From positions 103,476-167,475 of IMG/VR virus record IMGVR_UViG_3300032093_000012: a stretch of DNA of 64,000 nt, one strand, 5' to 3'. The stretch's first letter is position 1. The number at the start of each line of letters is the position of its first letter. Positions 37,540 to 47,090 of the stretch are shown in pieces. This DNA comes from a virus. A model generated the notes under the pieces. It had not been told where the DNA came from, made no database searches, and saw only the letters and a list, made by a program, of their open reading frames with translations. The translations under genes were made by a program, and so were the position numbers.

Positions 37540-38880
37540 TTACATAAGGTTGTTAACAATAACTCTACGATAGTAGACGTTAGAATCCTTAGTAAGAGCA
37601 CCAGCACCAGCTGTTTCACCCTGCGCGAATGGGTTTGCAACCATTCCGTAACGTGTCTTGAAGCCGATCTTTGGCTGGAAGCTGTTCTGGTCAACTGCAC
37701 GAACCATCTGAAGAGGAACGTATGGGCAATAGAAGAGACCAGCGTCGAATGCTGAAGCACCCTTATAACCAACGGTGAGATAATTACCACCGATTGCATA
37801 TGGGTCGATATAAACACGTAGGCGACCGTTAAGAACACCAGCGAATGTGTTACCTGTGTCATCTACCTGAAGGTTGTTGCTGTTAAGAGCTGGTGTATAG
37901 TCAAGAACACCGGCCATCTGAAGAGCTGAAGCAACGTCTGAAGAACAGATAACAATGTTACCCTTACCTCTACGTGTCTGCTTAGCAATCTGATTAGCTT
38001 CTCTTTCAAGCTGGAACATAAGACCCTTGAACTTTTCAACTGACCAACGGCCGTTTGAGTCTGTATCGAGGTCGAAGATACCTGCAGTTGTTGTGCCTTC
38101 CTGTGCACCAGAAACAGCTGTTACGTTGATTGTACGAACAACTTCACGGTTGATTTCAGCCATGATTTCTGCAGAAAGAATGTTTGAAAGCTCTGTTTCA
38201 GCATCAAGGCCGTGAATTGCCTTAAGATCCTGAGCGAGTTCCATTGTATATTCTGCCTTGAGAGCACGTGACTTAGCAGTTACAGTCACCTTCTCAATGC
38301 TGAATGCCATTTCAGCGAATGCTGAGTTGGAATCAGTACCAAGAGCTTCAGCCTGAGCTGTTGACATGCCTGAACCGAAGTTATAAGCACCGTTAGCAGC
38401 GTTGTTAGAAACAGCTGGAAGCTGACCAACATGCTTCTGACCAAGTGTGTTAGCACCTGTTGTAACAGAAGAGAATGCTGTGTTAACTTCGTTATAGAAT
38501 GTTTCTGTACCAGCGTTATTTGAATAACGTGAACGCATTGCGAAGATAAGTCCTGTTGGACCTGTCATCGTCTGAACACCAGCAATGTCATAAGCAATGA
38601 GGTTAGGCATTGCACGACGAACGAGTGAGATCAATACTGGATCGAAAGTATCGATTGCACCTGTTGAAGAGTCAGAGCTTGATGCGCCCATGAAGTTTGC
38701 AGGAATTGGTGATGCTTCTGAAAGAAGGAACTGGCTGTGAGCACCTGACTCACGGAGAGCTCTCTCTGTATTTTCTAAAAGCTGTGCAGTTACTGAACGC
38801 TTATGAGCATCCTTAATTGGATTAAGGTCGTTGTGCTCGATAATTGGCGCCCATTTCTTTTGAAGTTCTTCTACTAACAT
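37540..38880 (-). CDS. gp23: major capsid protein gp23
   Basis: A 446-residue homologue of gp23 (T4: 521). It is recognised by its place after 21-22, its opening EELQKKWAPIIEH, the VRRAMPNLIAYDIAGVQ segment and the central GPTGLIFAMRSRY. The N-terminal part before FLLSEASP is likely removed by the gp21 protease. It has its own late promoter and terminator, in keeping with a very abundant product. Confidence 0.96.
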   Translation of the reverse strand: MLVEELQKKWAPIIEHNDLNPIKDAHKRSVTAQLLENTERALRESGAHSQFLLSEASPIPANFMGASSSDSSTGAIDTFDPVLISLVRRAMPNLIAYDIAGVQTMTGPTGLIFAMRSRYSNNAGTETFYNEVNTAFSSVTTGANTLGQKHVGQLPAVSNNAANGAYNFGSGMSTAQAEALGTDSNSAFAEMAFSIEKVTVTAKSRALKAEYTMELAQDLKAIHGLDAETELSNILSAEIMAEINREVVRTINVTAVSGAQEGTTTAGIFDLDTDSNGRWSVEKFKGLMFQLEREANQIAKQTRRGKGNIVICSSDVASALQMAGVLDYTPALNSNNLQVDDTGNTFAGVLNGRLRVYIDPYAIGGNYLTVGYKGASAFDAGLFYCPYVPLQMVRAVDQNSFQPKIGFKTRYGMVANPFAQGETAGAGALTKDSNVYYRRVIVNNLM

Positions 38881-38912
38881 TTATCTTTCTCCTTTTAGCG
38901 AAGGTTCTAAAT

Positions 38913-38920
38913 TATTTATA
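38913..38920 (-). promoter_or_regulatory. late promoter for gene 23
   Basis: TATAAATA on the minus strand, 33 bases before the gene 23 start, with AAGGAGAAAG between. Confidence 0.85.
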
Positions 38921-38925
38921 TTAAC

Positions 38926-39996
38926 TTATCTTTTAATAGTTCTAGAGATTGCCTGCACGTATGACTTGACACGTGGATCGGTATAGACCACATCAGTTGT
39001 TGCATCGGACTCTTCGAGTTCTTCTGTAACTACAGTCTGTGTGGGCGCCTTTTCAGTTGACTTAAAGTAAGTTTCCTTAATGATGGAAAGTTTCTTCTCG
39101 TACGTGTCAAGGTCACCGTCAAATTCGATGCCTTCTGAAAGAGCACGGAACTTTTCTATCTGTGTAAGAGCAAGATCTGAACAAAATGATTCAAACACTT
39201 CATTCTTTTCGTGATCTACTACAGAAGACTTAAGTTCACTATTCTCATTGATAACTTCATCTAGCTTTTCTTCTAGTTCTTGTACACGAATAGCTAGTGT
39301 TTCAAGTACGTCTGTCTTTTCAGCAGGTACTTCGATATAATGCTCTTCGAATACATTCTTGAGGCTACCAATGAATTCTTCCATAATCTCATTACGAAGT
39401 GTTGATTCAATGGCTACTTCATTGTCTTTTAGCCATGTTTCAACAACGTAATCTAGATATGAGTCTAACTTTGCTGCAAGCTGCTCTTCAATTGAAGTAA
39501 CTTCTACTGCAAGCTTCTCTTCAAATTCTTCTTCAAGACGAGCTGTTTCAACAGTTAAGCGTGCTGATACAGCAGCTTCAAACAATGTTGATGCTTTATC
39601 TTTAAATTCTTCAGAAAGATCTTGGCCAGCAAACATTTCTTCAACATCTTCTTTTACTGAAAGTTTTGGCATTGGATCTTTTGTCTTTGGACCCTTGCCG
39701 CCCTTCATATCAACTGAAGCTTGATTAGATGCTGACTTATCACCAACACCCCAATCTTTGCCAGGACCATAGAGAGATTGTGTCTGATCAAACCACTTAA
39801 CAAGATCACGCTTTGGCATTTCAGCCATTGCGCCAATCATAGTCTTCATGATTTCAACACGAGACTTAGGATCTGCAGCTGGTTGTGAATCTGGCTTAAG
39901 AGTATCTGCTGCCTTAGAAGCTTCATCAATCTCGACTGCTTCGAGATCAACAACTTCCTTAGCTTCGATATCTTTTATTTTTTGTTCTTTACTCAT
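38926..39996 (-). CDS. gp22: prohead scaffold protein gp22
   Basis: A 356-residue, Glu/Lys/Ala-rich coiled-coil protein (T4: 269) between the protease and capsid genes. The start is acidic and disordered; residues 120-330 are heptad-rich. It forms the scaffold core degraded by gp21. AGGAG precedes the ATG. Confidence 0.9.
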   Translation of the reverse strand: MSKEQKIKDIEAKEVVDLEAVEIDEASKAADTLKPDSQPAADPKSRVEIMKTMIGAMAEMPKRDLVKWFDQTQSLYGPGKDWGVGDKSASNQASVDMKGGKGPKTKDPMPKLSVKEDVEEMFAGQDLSEEFKDKASTLFEAAVSARLTVETARLEEEFEEKLAVEVTSIEEQLAAKLDSYLDYVVETWLKDNEVAIESTLRNEIMEEFIGSLKNVFEEHYIEVPAEKTDVLETLAIRVQELEEKLDEVINENSELKSSVVDHEKNEVFESFCSDLALTQIEKFRALSEGIEFDGDLDTYEKKLSIIKETYFKSTEKAPTQTVVTEELEESDATTDVVYTDPRVKSYVQAISRTIKR

Positions 39997-40026
39997 TTTA
40001 AGGATCTCCTTAGTATTTTTAATAAT

Positions 40027-40034
40027 TATTTATA
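40027..40034 (-). promoter_or_regulatory. late promoter for gene 22
   Basis: TATAAATA on the minus strand, 31 bases before gene 22. A second copy at 40036-40043 lies inside the end of gene 21. Confidence 0.8.
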
Positions 40035-40709
40035 TTATTTATAATTCTTAGTTGCAACCATATTGCTGATGAACTCTTCGAAGACAGAAAACTTGTTTGA
40101 TTCTATTTCATCCATCGTCATTCTTTTCATTCTCTGTTTCATTTTCTCAGCAGTTTCTTGCATCCAAATACCGTTCTTCTCGTCATAGACCCAATCTACA
40201 TTTTCCATGATACCTTCAACGAATGCATTTGGTGCAGAAGGATCTGCAACTATATCGGCAGCAGTAGCTAAATGAAAATCATTCTGAACTTCCATCACAC
40301 CATTCTTTTCAACTAAAGATCCCATACCTCTTGAAGATACGCCAAGATTTGCACCTGACTTTAGAAGACCCTTAACAATATTACCCATCGGTGTTTCGGT
40401 AATTTTTGCTTTTCCAACAACGTCATTACCTGACCACTTAAGTTCAGTGATCATGTGTGAAACTCTATCAAGATTAATTGTTGGTCCTTGTGGATGACCT
40501 AACTCACCATAAGCACGATTATTTGTTACATTTTCTTTGATGTATCTATTAACTTCTTTTTCTAGAACAGGCTTTCTATAAACTCTGCCATTGCGATTTA
40601 CTTGTTCTGATTGAAGAAAAATACCCTTGATGAAGTGTTCTTTCTCTCCGCTTTCTTTAGCTTCAGAAATATATTCTACATCTACGATTTGTTCTGCGAT
40701 AAGTTTCAT
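40035..40709 (-). CDS. gp21: prohead protease gp21
   Basis: A 224-residue serine protease of the assemblin type (T4: 212). GELGHPQGPTINLDRVSH carries the catalytic His, LGVSSRGMGSL the catalytic Ser. It cleaves scaffold and capsid proteins during head maturation. Confidence 0.95.
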   Translation of the reverse strand: MKLIAEQIVDVEYISEAKESGEKEHFIKGIFLQSEQVNRNGRVYRKPVLEKEVNRYIKENVTNNRAYGELGHPQGPTINLDRVSHMITELKWSGNDVVGKAKITETPMGNIVKGLLKSGANLGVSSRGMGSLVEKNGVMEVQNDFHLATAADIVADPSAPNAFVEGIMENVDWVYDEKNGIWMQETAEKMKQRMKRMTMDEIESNKFSVFEEFISNMVATKNYK

Positions 40710-40711
40710 TT

Positions 40712-40957
40712 TTAACCCCTGTATGATGCAGCAGTTGCTAACACTGCAACGTTAGCAGCAATCGTATCAGTTGGATTTTTTGCTACAAAGATATACTGAT
40801 TTGCTGGCAGTGTGAACGTTCCAATAGTAACGCTGCTGTTTGCTACTGTTATAATTGCTGCTGCCGTTGCGCTAATATATACAATCGGTGAGTTGTATAC
40901 TGTATTGGCAGTAGTTAATGAAATTTGATTGGCAACAGGTTTAATTACAGTAGTCAT
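40712..40957 (-). CDS. small virion-type protein, unknown
   Basis: An 81-residue protein rich in Ala, Thr, Val and Ile with a regular strand pattern, like small beta-structured decoration proteins. It lies between gene 21 and the 41796 gene with tight overlaps, so a head role is likely. Not recognised. Confidence 0.65.
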   Translation of the reverse strand: MTTVIKPVANQISLTTANTVYNSPIVYISATAAAIITVANSSVTIGTFTLPANQYIFVAKNPTDTIAANVAVLATAASYRG

Positions 40958-41796
40958 ACGTTGAATCCTGCGTTATCTACGTTGACGTGTGGAAACTGCA
41001 TTGCAGTATCTGTACCTTCAACTGGTTTTTCTCTATGAATTAGATAATCGTGGATCGCATCGATATCGTGCTTAGCGTTTGTAATCTTTGATTGAACCCA
41101 TGATTCAAGATCTTGATTGTCCTGCATCATGTTAACAAGATCATTTGCTTTTGATGCTAGAGCACGAAGCTGTGTCTTCGCCATCTCGCCTTCTGCATCT
41201 TCAAAGCCTTCTTTCATTGCCTGTTTAGTTGCAGTAGCATACATAACTGATTTTGCTTTATCGCCATAACGTTGTTTGAAACCAGCATAATTCTTTTTCA
41301 TACCCTTTACAATGTCTTCTCTCTTCTTCATCTGAGAGTCAGACATTTCGCCCATTTCTTTATTATGAGCGTAAGTATCTTCGGCCATACATTCTTTTAG
41401 ACCATGCATTGGACACATTGTTCCAGCTTCAGTCATGTTGCATTTTGCTTCAGAAACAGTACTGCCTGTTGATGTATAACCATAATCTGTTGCATTAACG
41501 TTTCTATCGTCTTCTGATCCAACTTTCTTACCAGAAGTTTTCTTTTTTGCTTCTTCTACTGAAGTTTCTTCATAAGCTTTTTCCGCAGCTTTAATGCTAC
41601 GATATCCATGTCTAGAACCTGGATCATTTTTTTGAATTTCTTGTTCTGCTTTTACATTTCCTGCAGTAAAGACATTTTTGTTCTTATGTACGTCTTCATG
41701 ATCTTTTACAGGATGCGAGGCAAGAAAGTCTTCTTCGCCTTTTGGAACGTTTCGACCAGCTCTATCTTTTATAATATCTTTAAGACTCTTCGCCAT
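40954..41796 (-). CDS. prohead-region protein, unknown
   Basis: A 280-residue, Lys/Glu/Met-rich, mostly helical protein with a Cys/His-containing segment (KCNMTEAGTMCPMHGLKEC) near residue 120. It occupies the place of T4 gene 68 between 67 and 21, but I see no sequence likeness. A prohead core role is inferred from position. ATG 41796 has GAGGAAG upstream. Confidence 0.65.
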   Translation of the reverse strand: MAKSLKDIIKDRAGRNVPKGEEDFLASHPVKDHEDVHKNKNVFTAGNVKAEQEIQKNDPGSRHGYRSIKAAEKAYEETSVEEAKKKTSGKKVGSEDDRNVNATDYGYTSTGSTVSEAKCNMTEAGTMCPMHGLKECMAEDTYAHNKEMGEMSDSQMKKREDIVKGMKKNYAGFKQRYGDKAKSVMYATATKQAMKEGFEDAEGEMAKTQLRALASKANDLVNMMQDNQDLESWVQSKITNAKHDIDAIHDYLIHREKPVEGTDTAMQFPHVNVDNAGFNV

Positions 41797-42031
41797 TAGA
41801 TTCTTCCTCTTCGGTATTTTCTTCTGTAGCAACGTCTTCAGATTGTTCTGCATCTTCAACTTCTTCGAAGTCTTCTTCAGAATTTTTAAATATGTTTTGC
41901 GCTACTTCTATTTTCTTATTATTTATAGCATCAGTAATACGATCTAACATAACATCTTTAAATGATGCTTCAAAGTCTAAAGCATTTTCTGTTTTAGAAT
42001 GATTAATCATATTTAATATTGCATCACTCAT
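41780..42031 (-). CDS. gp67: prohead core protein gp67
   Basis: An 83-residue protein. The first half has a helical FKDVMLDRITDAINNKKIEVAQN region and the second half is almost all Glu/Asp, the same build as T4 gp67 (80 residues, acidic tail). It is directly downstream of gene 20 as in T4. Confidence 0.85.
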   Translation of the reverse strand: MSDAILNMINHSKTENALDFEASFKDVMLDRITDAINNKKIEVAQNIFKNSEEDFEEVEDAEQSEDVATEENTEEEESNGEES

Positions 42032-43782
42032 AATTTAACTCCACTTTGATATTTTTGTAAGACTTTCTTAGCATTTCCACCACCAGATTTAGCTATAATC
42101 TGTGAAGCAGATTTCAACTTAGACATATCTTGCAATGATTTATTATCTTTATTTATTAAACGCTGATACGTATTTTGTGCATCTATAAGTTTCTTAGAAC
42201 CATCATCTTGACCTGTAGATGCATCACCACCTGTTTGTTGAGGAGCTCCACCACCGCCGGCAGATGGATCCATAGTACCATCATCCATCATTGGTGGATT
42301 AAAGATTTCATCTTCTTGTTCTTCTATGATTTTTGCTCTTTGCTCTTCAATATCTTCATCTGTTTGCTTTAAGATATTTTTCTGTACCCATTCATTCGAA
42401 TAATACTTACCAATTAGTGGCATCATATTATTATAAACATCAATTCTTGAACTTAAGATTTCATTGTCTTTGAGTTCGGTAAAGAATCCGTCATTAGTAA
42501 AGTCAATCTTCATATCTTTACAAATGTCATTCCAATCTTCTATGGTAATAACACCCTTAAGAACGAGTTGTCTTTCTAATAGTTTAAGAAATAATGATGA
42601 AAACTTTCTTCTAAGTCTTGAAACAAACTTACTAAACTTTACTTCTTCTCGTGTAATTTCAGAAGATCTGCCAATATTAAAAGCAGTGTTTTCTTGTTCA
42701 ATACGACTTACTGGAACATTAAGTGATCTATATAATTTCTTTTGGAAATAAAGAACATCATCCATTTCGCCGAGATTTTGACCCGCTGGGAGGGTAGTAA
42801 CTTCCGTACCTCTTCCTCCTTCACGACGTGGAAGCCAATAGTCTTCTAACATCGTCATGAACTTACGATCGTCTCTGATCTCGCCTGAAGCAGCGTCATA
42901 GACAAGACGATTCTTATGTTTAACCATAATTTCTCTTACGTACTGTTCGGCTTTCATCTTTGGAAGATTACCAACATCGATATACCAAAGACGACGTTCT
43001 GGTGCGCGTGAGATACGATAGATTACTGTAGCATCTTCAAGAGTACGAAGCTGATTTAAAGGTTTAATACCTTTATGAAGATGTGATAAGACCATAGTCC
43101 CATATGTATCAGTTAAACCTGATGTAACATGCACTACAGCATCTTTAGCAATCTTTAAACCTGATTGTGTTGTTGGTCCACTCTGTTTGTTACCAACGTT
43201 AAAGCCTCTGTCATTAAAAATGTAGTATTCTGCTTCAGTCTTAGTAACTGTTGCATCGCCATTCTTAACTCTCTTTTTAGAGACTTCTTTGATCTTTCTA
43301 ATCTTACGAGGATCAATATATCTAACTTCTTTAATACCATCTCTAACATTAACATCATCAATAACTACATGATAATAAAGACGGCCATCAATGTACCATC
43401 TTTTGTAAATATCATAGGCATGATTATTAAAATCTATGAGTCTTAAGACTTCTTTAAACTCGGATTGTATTGCTTTCTTAATATTTGGTGCAACTTGTAC
43501 ATCATCTAAAACTAGTTTAAGAATATCTTCTTCATCTACACATATAGAAGCATTAACAATCTCATCAACTGCAGCATCAATTTCTGGCTGCACTGACATT
43601 TCTCTATATTTCGTGACTAATTCTGCCTCAGTTCTTACGGTTCCATCTAAGTCGACGTATGTTCCGTAAGAACCTCCGGCAGATATCGTTACCGCCCCGT
43701 CGTCTGCTTCTTTTGGAACAAACGACGGGAACGATTCTTCTTTTTCTTTTCTTTTGAATTCAAATCCAAAAAGCTCTGCCAT
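42028..43782 (-). CDS. gp20: portal protein gp20
   Basis: A 584-residue portal (T4: 524). Typical blocks include DGRLYYHVVID, RYIDPRKIRKIKEV, RAPERRLWYIDVGNLPK and MLEDYWLPRREGGRGTEVTTLPAGQNLG, given here in pieces. It forms the dodecameric DNA gate at one head vertex. ATG 43782 is preferred over TTG 43785. The C-terminal 100 residues are Gly/Asp/Gln-rich. Confidence 0.96.
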   Translation of the reverse strand: MAELFGFEFKRKEKEESFPSFVPKEADDGAVTISAGGSYGTYVDLDGTVRTEAELVTKYREMSVQPEIDAAVDEIVNASICVDEEDILKLVLDDVQVAPNIKKAIQSEFKEVLRLIDFNNHAYDIYKRWYIDGRLYYHVVIDDVNVRDGIKEVRYIDPRKIRKIKEVSKKRVKNGDATVTKTEAEYYIFNDRGFNVGNKQSGPTTQSGLKIAKDAVVHVTSGLTDTYGTMVLSHLHKGIKPLNQLRTLEDATVIYRISRAPERRLWYIDVGNLPKMKAEQYVREIMVKHKNRLVYDAASGEIRDDRKFMTMLEDYWLPRREGGRGTEVTTLPAGQNLGEMDDVLYFQKKLYRSLNVPVSRIEQENTAFNIGRSSEITREEVKFSKFVSRLRRKFSSLFLKLLERQLVLKGVITIEDWNDICKDMKIDFTNDGFFTELKDNEILSSRIDVYNNMMPLIGKYYSNEWVQKNILKQTDEDIEEQRAKIIEEQEDEIFNPPMMDDGTMDPSAGGGGAPQQTGGDASTGQDDGSKKLIDAQNTYQRLINKDNKSLQDMSKLKSASQIIAKSGGGNAKKVLQKYQSGVKL

Positions 43783-43827
43783 CAAATCCTACTTTGTTTA
43801 AAGTTGTTTCATAATATATATTAATTA

Positions 43828-44427
43828 TTAAATATCGCCTGCCAACTGTACTGGATAACTTGATGGAGATGGACCAGCAACCATAGGTTCCCAATAATCA
43901 TAAGCAAAAGTAACATCAAAAGTTTCGATTGTGTTAGTTGTATCCCAATCTAATGAGATAGCATCTACAGTAGTTGGGAAAGCTCCAACAAGATTATAAG
44001 ATCTAATGACACCAGCATCATCTCCAGGACCAGCTTTACCGAATTGGTAGACTTGAATATCTACTTTATAGCTTTCTGGCGAGCCTGTACCTGAAGCAGA
44101 TCTGTTTGAAACATGTGTGTTAATCCAGTTTAACCATGCTTCGAAGTCATTACGAAGTTTAAAATCTTCGTCGTTCATTACTGTGATAGTCCAATCAGCA
44201 AATGTTCTATCACCTGCAATTTTAATCTTTCTACCAAAGTATGGGACATCGACGGGATCAACCGTCGATGCTGGTAATTGAGCTGCTCTAATTAAGAAAG
44301 AAGCTCTTTCTCCATCACCCTCAATACCGGGTGCTGCAGGAAATTGCATAATTACTTTGAAAAGTGATGGTCTTGCGCCACCATTAATCAAACCATTTGC
44401 TTTAAAGCTGTCTATATTGAAACCCAT
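43828..44427 (-). CDS. gp19: tail tube protein gp19
   Basis: A 199-residue tail tube protein (T4: 163) recognised by its place between 18 and 20. It has the strand pattern RPSLFKVIMQFP, FLIRAAQLPASTV and IKIAGDRTFADWTITVMNDED. It polymerises as the inner tail tube. AAGGAG precedes the ATG; a variant late element AATAAATA lies upstream near 44450. Confidence 0.93.
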   Translation of the reverse strand: MGFNIDSFKANGLINGGARPSLFKVIMQFPAAPGIEGDGERASFLIRAAQLPASTVDPVDVPYFGRKIKIAGDRTFADWTITVMNDEDFKLRNDFEAWLNWINTHVSNRSASGTGSPESYKVDIQVYQFGKAGPGDDAGVIRSYNLVGAFPTTVDAISLDWDTTNTIETFDVTFAYDYWEPMVAGPSPSSYPVQLAGDI

Positions 44428-44456
44428 CTGTTAAACTCCTTTTTTATTTCTATTTA

Positions 44457-47024
44457 TTAGAACTTGCCAACGACTTCAGAGAAGGCAACACCAGTTCTAA
44501 CAGCAACGAAGTTCAACTGAATGAAATTGATTGAGCGAGCTGGCTTAATGTAGATATCACCGACAAACTCGTTACGATCAATTACTTCAGGTGTATTGTT
44601 TGTTTGATCACAAACAACTAAGAAGTCTGTGATACCACGACGGCCTTTAACATCTCTCAAATACGGTACTACTAAGTTCTTAAACTGAGCTCTTGTAAAT
44701 TCATCGTTGAATTCGAAGAGAGTAAACTTAGCAGCTGTAGCAATAGCTTTTTCAAGAACAATGAACAATCTACGAACATTAATTCTATCAAATGCTGATG
44801 GCTTGTTAAGAGCAGTCTTATCGCCGAAGAGTACAATACCCTGACCAGGGAATGCAACTACAGGATTTACACCAGCTTTATAGAGTTGGTCTCTTTCTGC
44901 TTTGTTAGGATTATAAGCTAGCTTAACAATATTCTTGATGTTACCACGGTTGAAACCAGCTGGTGACCACCAAGGATCATTTGTATTGTCTGTACGAACA
45001 CAGAGGCCAGCAATATCACCGTTTAGAGGTACCCAACGATAAACATCATTGTACTTGTCGTACATGTACTTATAACCAGAATCAACAACTGCATAAGAAG
45101 TACTTCTTATATTGTTCTTGAAGTCTAAGATTGCATTCATTTCATCGCCAACATTGTTGACAACATCTGCCTTTAGTGGTGAAACAAATGCTACGCAGTC
45201 TTTTCTTACTTCGCAAATATTATCGATAATATAGTTAGCAAGATCTGCACTCGATTTACCCTTACCCTGAAGGATAAGTGATACATCAACGTCTTCAGCT
45301 GAGGCAAACTTATCATAACCAGAAGCTATGACTGCAAGAGTAGCATTAAGTTCGCCGTAACCGTCTTGACCACCATTGAATTGAAGATTCAATGGATTAT
45401 CATTTGTTGAACTTACGATGTTTATAGCATTATTATGAACAGCACCAATTCTATCGTTTGCAAACCAAATATACTTTGACTGTTCATTAACTATTGTCTT
45501 ATAATATAGAGCTCCACCATCAGCGGTCTTAGCATCGTCTACTCTTGAAACGCCTTTGTATGTTTCCAATATTGTTCCACTAACACCTGTAAATCTTCCA
45601 TTTTCATCAACTATTACAATGTGCATTTCGTCGTTTGCAGAAGTATTACCAAATTCTGTAACATATTCTGACTGTCCAGGAGCTCTATCAAATGTGTTAT
45701 AGAATTCCCAATAACGAGTAATGCTATTAGATGTATATGCAGACTTAAGTCTGTAGTTATCTTCTGTAGTTACTGCAATTGTTAGAGTTGTATTTGAAGC
45801 AGTAACGTTACTTCCTACTGAAGTAACCTTCATAAACTGTTCGCCGATTGATGCGTTACCAACTTTAATCAAATCACCAGCAATAATTGAAGATGAGAGT
45901 GATAGGATAGCAGTCTGAGCAGCGCTCCATGCTACAAAAGTGTGGCTTTCTGAGTTTGCTTTTGCTGTTGGAACGATTAATCTTTCAACTGCAGTTAAGC
46001 TGTGACCACTTTCTGTTGCACCCTTTGTTATATTAACATTGGCGCCGCCATATGTTGCTGCAAGAGTAACTGTTGTTGTGTTGGCAGTTGCAATCCAATA
46101 GTATGAACCATTAGATAGACCGCTGACAGCAGTATTACCAGCTGCAACTAAGTATTGTACTTTATCACCAACAGCATACTTTGTATTTGCAGAAGCAATT
46201 GCAATGGTTTCATCTGCATCAGTAACATCTGAGTTAGCATTGAATGAAACAGCATTTGCGAAATAACTTGTGTTACCAAGCTGAAGACCTGAGCTATTTG
46301 AAGAAATAACTAGATAAAGAGAATTGTTTGTTAAGCCTGTTGGAGCAGTGTTTCCAGCTGCTGTAAGGTACTTAACATAAGTTCCGTTACCAATTGGGTT
46401 TGTAGCAATACTAATGAAACCGTTTGAACCGATATCAGTGTTTGTATTAAATGCTACGCTGTTAGCACCAACAGAAATTGATAATCCTGATGAGTTTGCG
46501 GTAAATGTACCGCTATAATCATTTTCAACATTTGATAGTTGAACTGTTGATTGATAAGCATTAGCTGTATCGCAGACTGAAATTCTTAGTGAGTTACCAA
46601 GATGACCAGGATATCTGGCTACATATAATACATCGGCATCAAAAGAACCATCCATTTCTTCATAGTGTTCTTCGTTCTTAACAACCTGAGCTAAAGCGTT
46701 TGCAACAGTTCCAACATTAGCAAATGCTGTAAGAGTTCCTATGTTTGCTGTATCAGTGGTTGTATTAGCAACACGAACAACATAAAGCTTGTTTCCATAT
46801 GAAAGAAAGCTTGCAGCTGTAAAGAATGTTTCTTCAGCGAAGTTCTTATGTGGCTTACCAAAGCGTGATACTAGAGCATTTTCTGAATCAATCAATACTC
46901 TCTTGTCTAGAGGACCCCATCTGAAGATACCTGCAATAGCACCTTCAGTCGTTGATACTGCAGGCACTACCGTTGTTAGGTCAATTTCAGAAACGTTTAC
47001 ACCTGGACTAACTTGAAATGGCAT
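44457..47024 (-). CDS. gp18: tail sheath protein gp18, enlarged
   Basis: An 855-residue contractile sheath protein (T4: 659). The N-terminal FQVSPGVNVSEIDLTT and the C-terminal half with PWWSPAGFNRG and GVVLFGDKTAL-type segments are standard. Residues of about 150-360 are an Asn/Ser/Thr-rich insertion with two copies of a YL-AAGNTA-GL-N-S-Y pattern, probably exposed on the tail surface. GGAG precedes the ATG. Confidence 0.95.
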   Translation of the reverse strand: MPFQVSPGVNVSEIDLTTVVPAVSTTEGAIAGIFRWGPLDKRVLIDSENALVSRFGKPHKNFAEETFFTAASFLSYGNKLYVVRVANTTTDTANIGTLTAFANVGTVANALAQVVKNEEHYEEMDGSFDADVLYVARYPGHLGNSLRISVCDTANAYQSTVQLSNVENDYSGTFTANSSGLSISVGANSVAFNTNTDIGSNGFISIATNPIGNGTYVKYLTAAGNTAPTGLTNNSLYLVISSNSSGLQLGNTSYFANAVSFNANSDVTDADETIAIASANTKYAVGDKVQYLVAAGNTAVSGLSNGSYYWIATANTTTVTLAATYGGANVNITKGATESGHSLTAVERLIVPTAKANSESHTFVAWSAAQTAILSLSSSIIAGDLIKVGNASIGEQFMKVTSVGSNVTASNTTLTIAVTTEDNYRLKSAYTSNSITRYWEFYNTFDRAPGQSEYVTEFGNTSANDEMHIVIVDENGRFTGVSGTILETYKGVSRVDDAKTADGGALYYKTIVNEQSKYIWFANDRIGAVHNNAINIVSSTNDNPLNLQFNGGQDGYGELNATLAVIASGYDKFASAEDVDVSLILQGKGKSSADLANYIIDNICEVRKDCVAFVSPLKADVVNNVGDEMNAILDFKNNIRSTSYAVVDSGYKYMYDKYNDVYRWVPLNGDIAGLCVRTDNTNDPWWSPAGFNRGNIKNIVKLAYNPNKAERDQLYKAGVNPVVAFPGQGIVLFGDKTALNKPSAFDRINVRRLFIVLEKAIATAAKFTLFEFNDEFTRAQFKNLVVPYLRDVKGRRGITDFLVVCDQTNNTPEVIDRNEFVGDIYIKPARSINFIQLNFVAVRTGVAFSEVVGKF

Positions 47025-47034
47025 TTTTTTCTCC

Positions 47035-47048
47035 TTCCATGCATGGAA
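47035..47048 (-). promoter_or_regulatory. hairpin next to the gp18 ribosome site
   Basis: The palindrome TTCCATGCATGGAA directly abuts AAGGAG of gene 18 in the late transcript starting near 47065. It could affect translation of the sheath mRNA. Confidence 0.4.
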
Positions 47049-47070
47049 ATATTATTATTAACGTTTAATT

Positions 47071-47078
47071 TATTTATA
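47071..47078 (-). promoter_or_regulatory. late promoter for gene 18
   Basis: TATAAATA on the minus strand, 47 bases before gene 18. Confidence 0.85.
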
Positions 47079-47090
47079 ATAAGAGATATT

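Noticed and set aside
37464-37862. 132-codon minus-strand frame at the end of gene 23
   Set aside because: Out-of-frame shadow of the capsid gene and it runs through the terminator.
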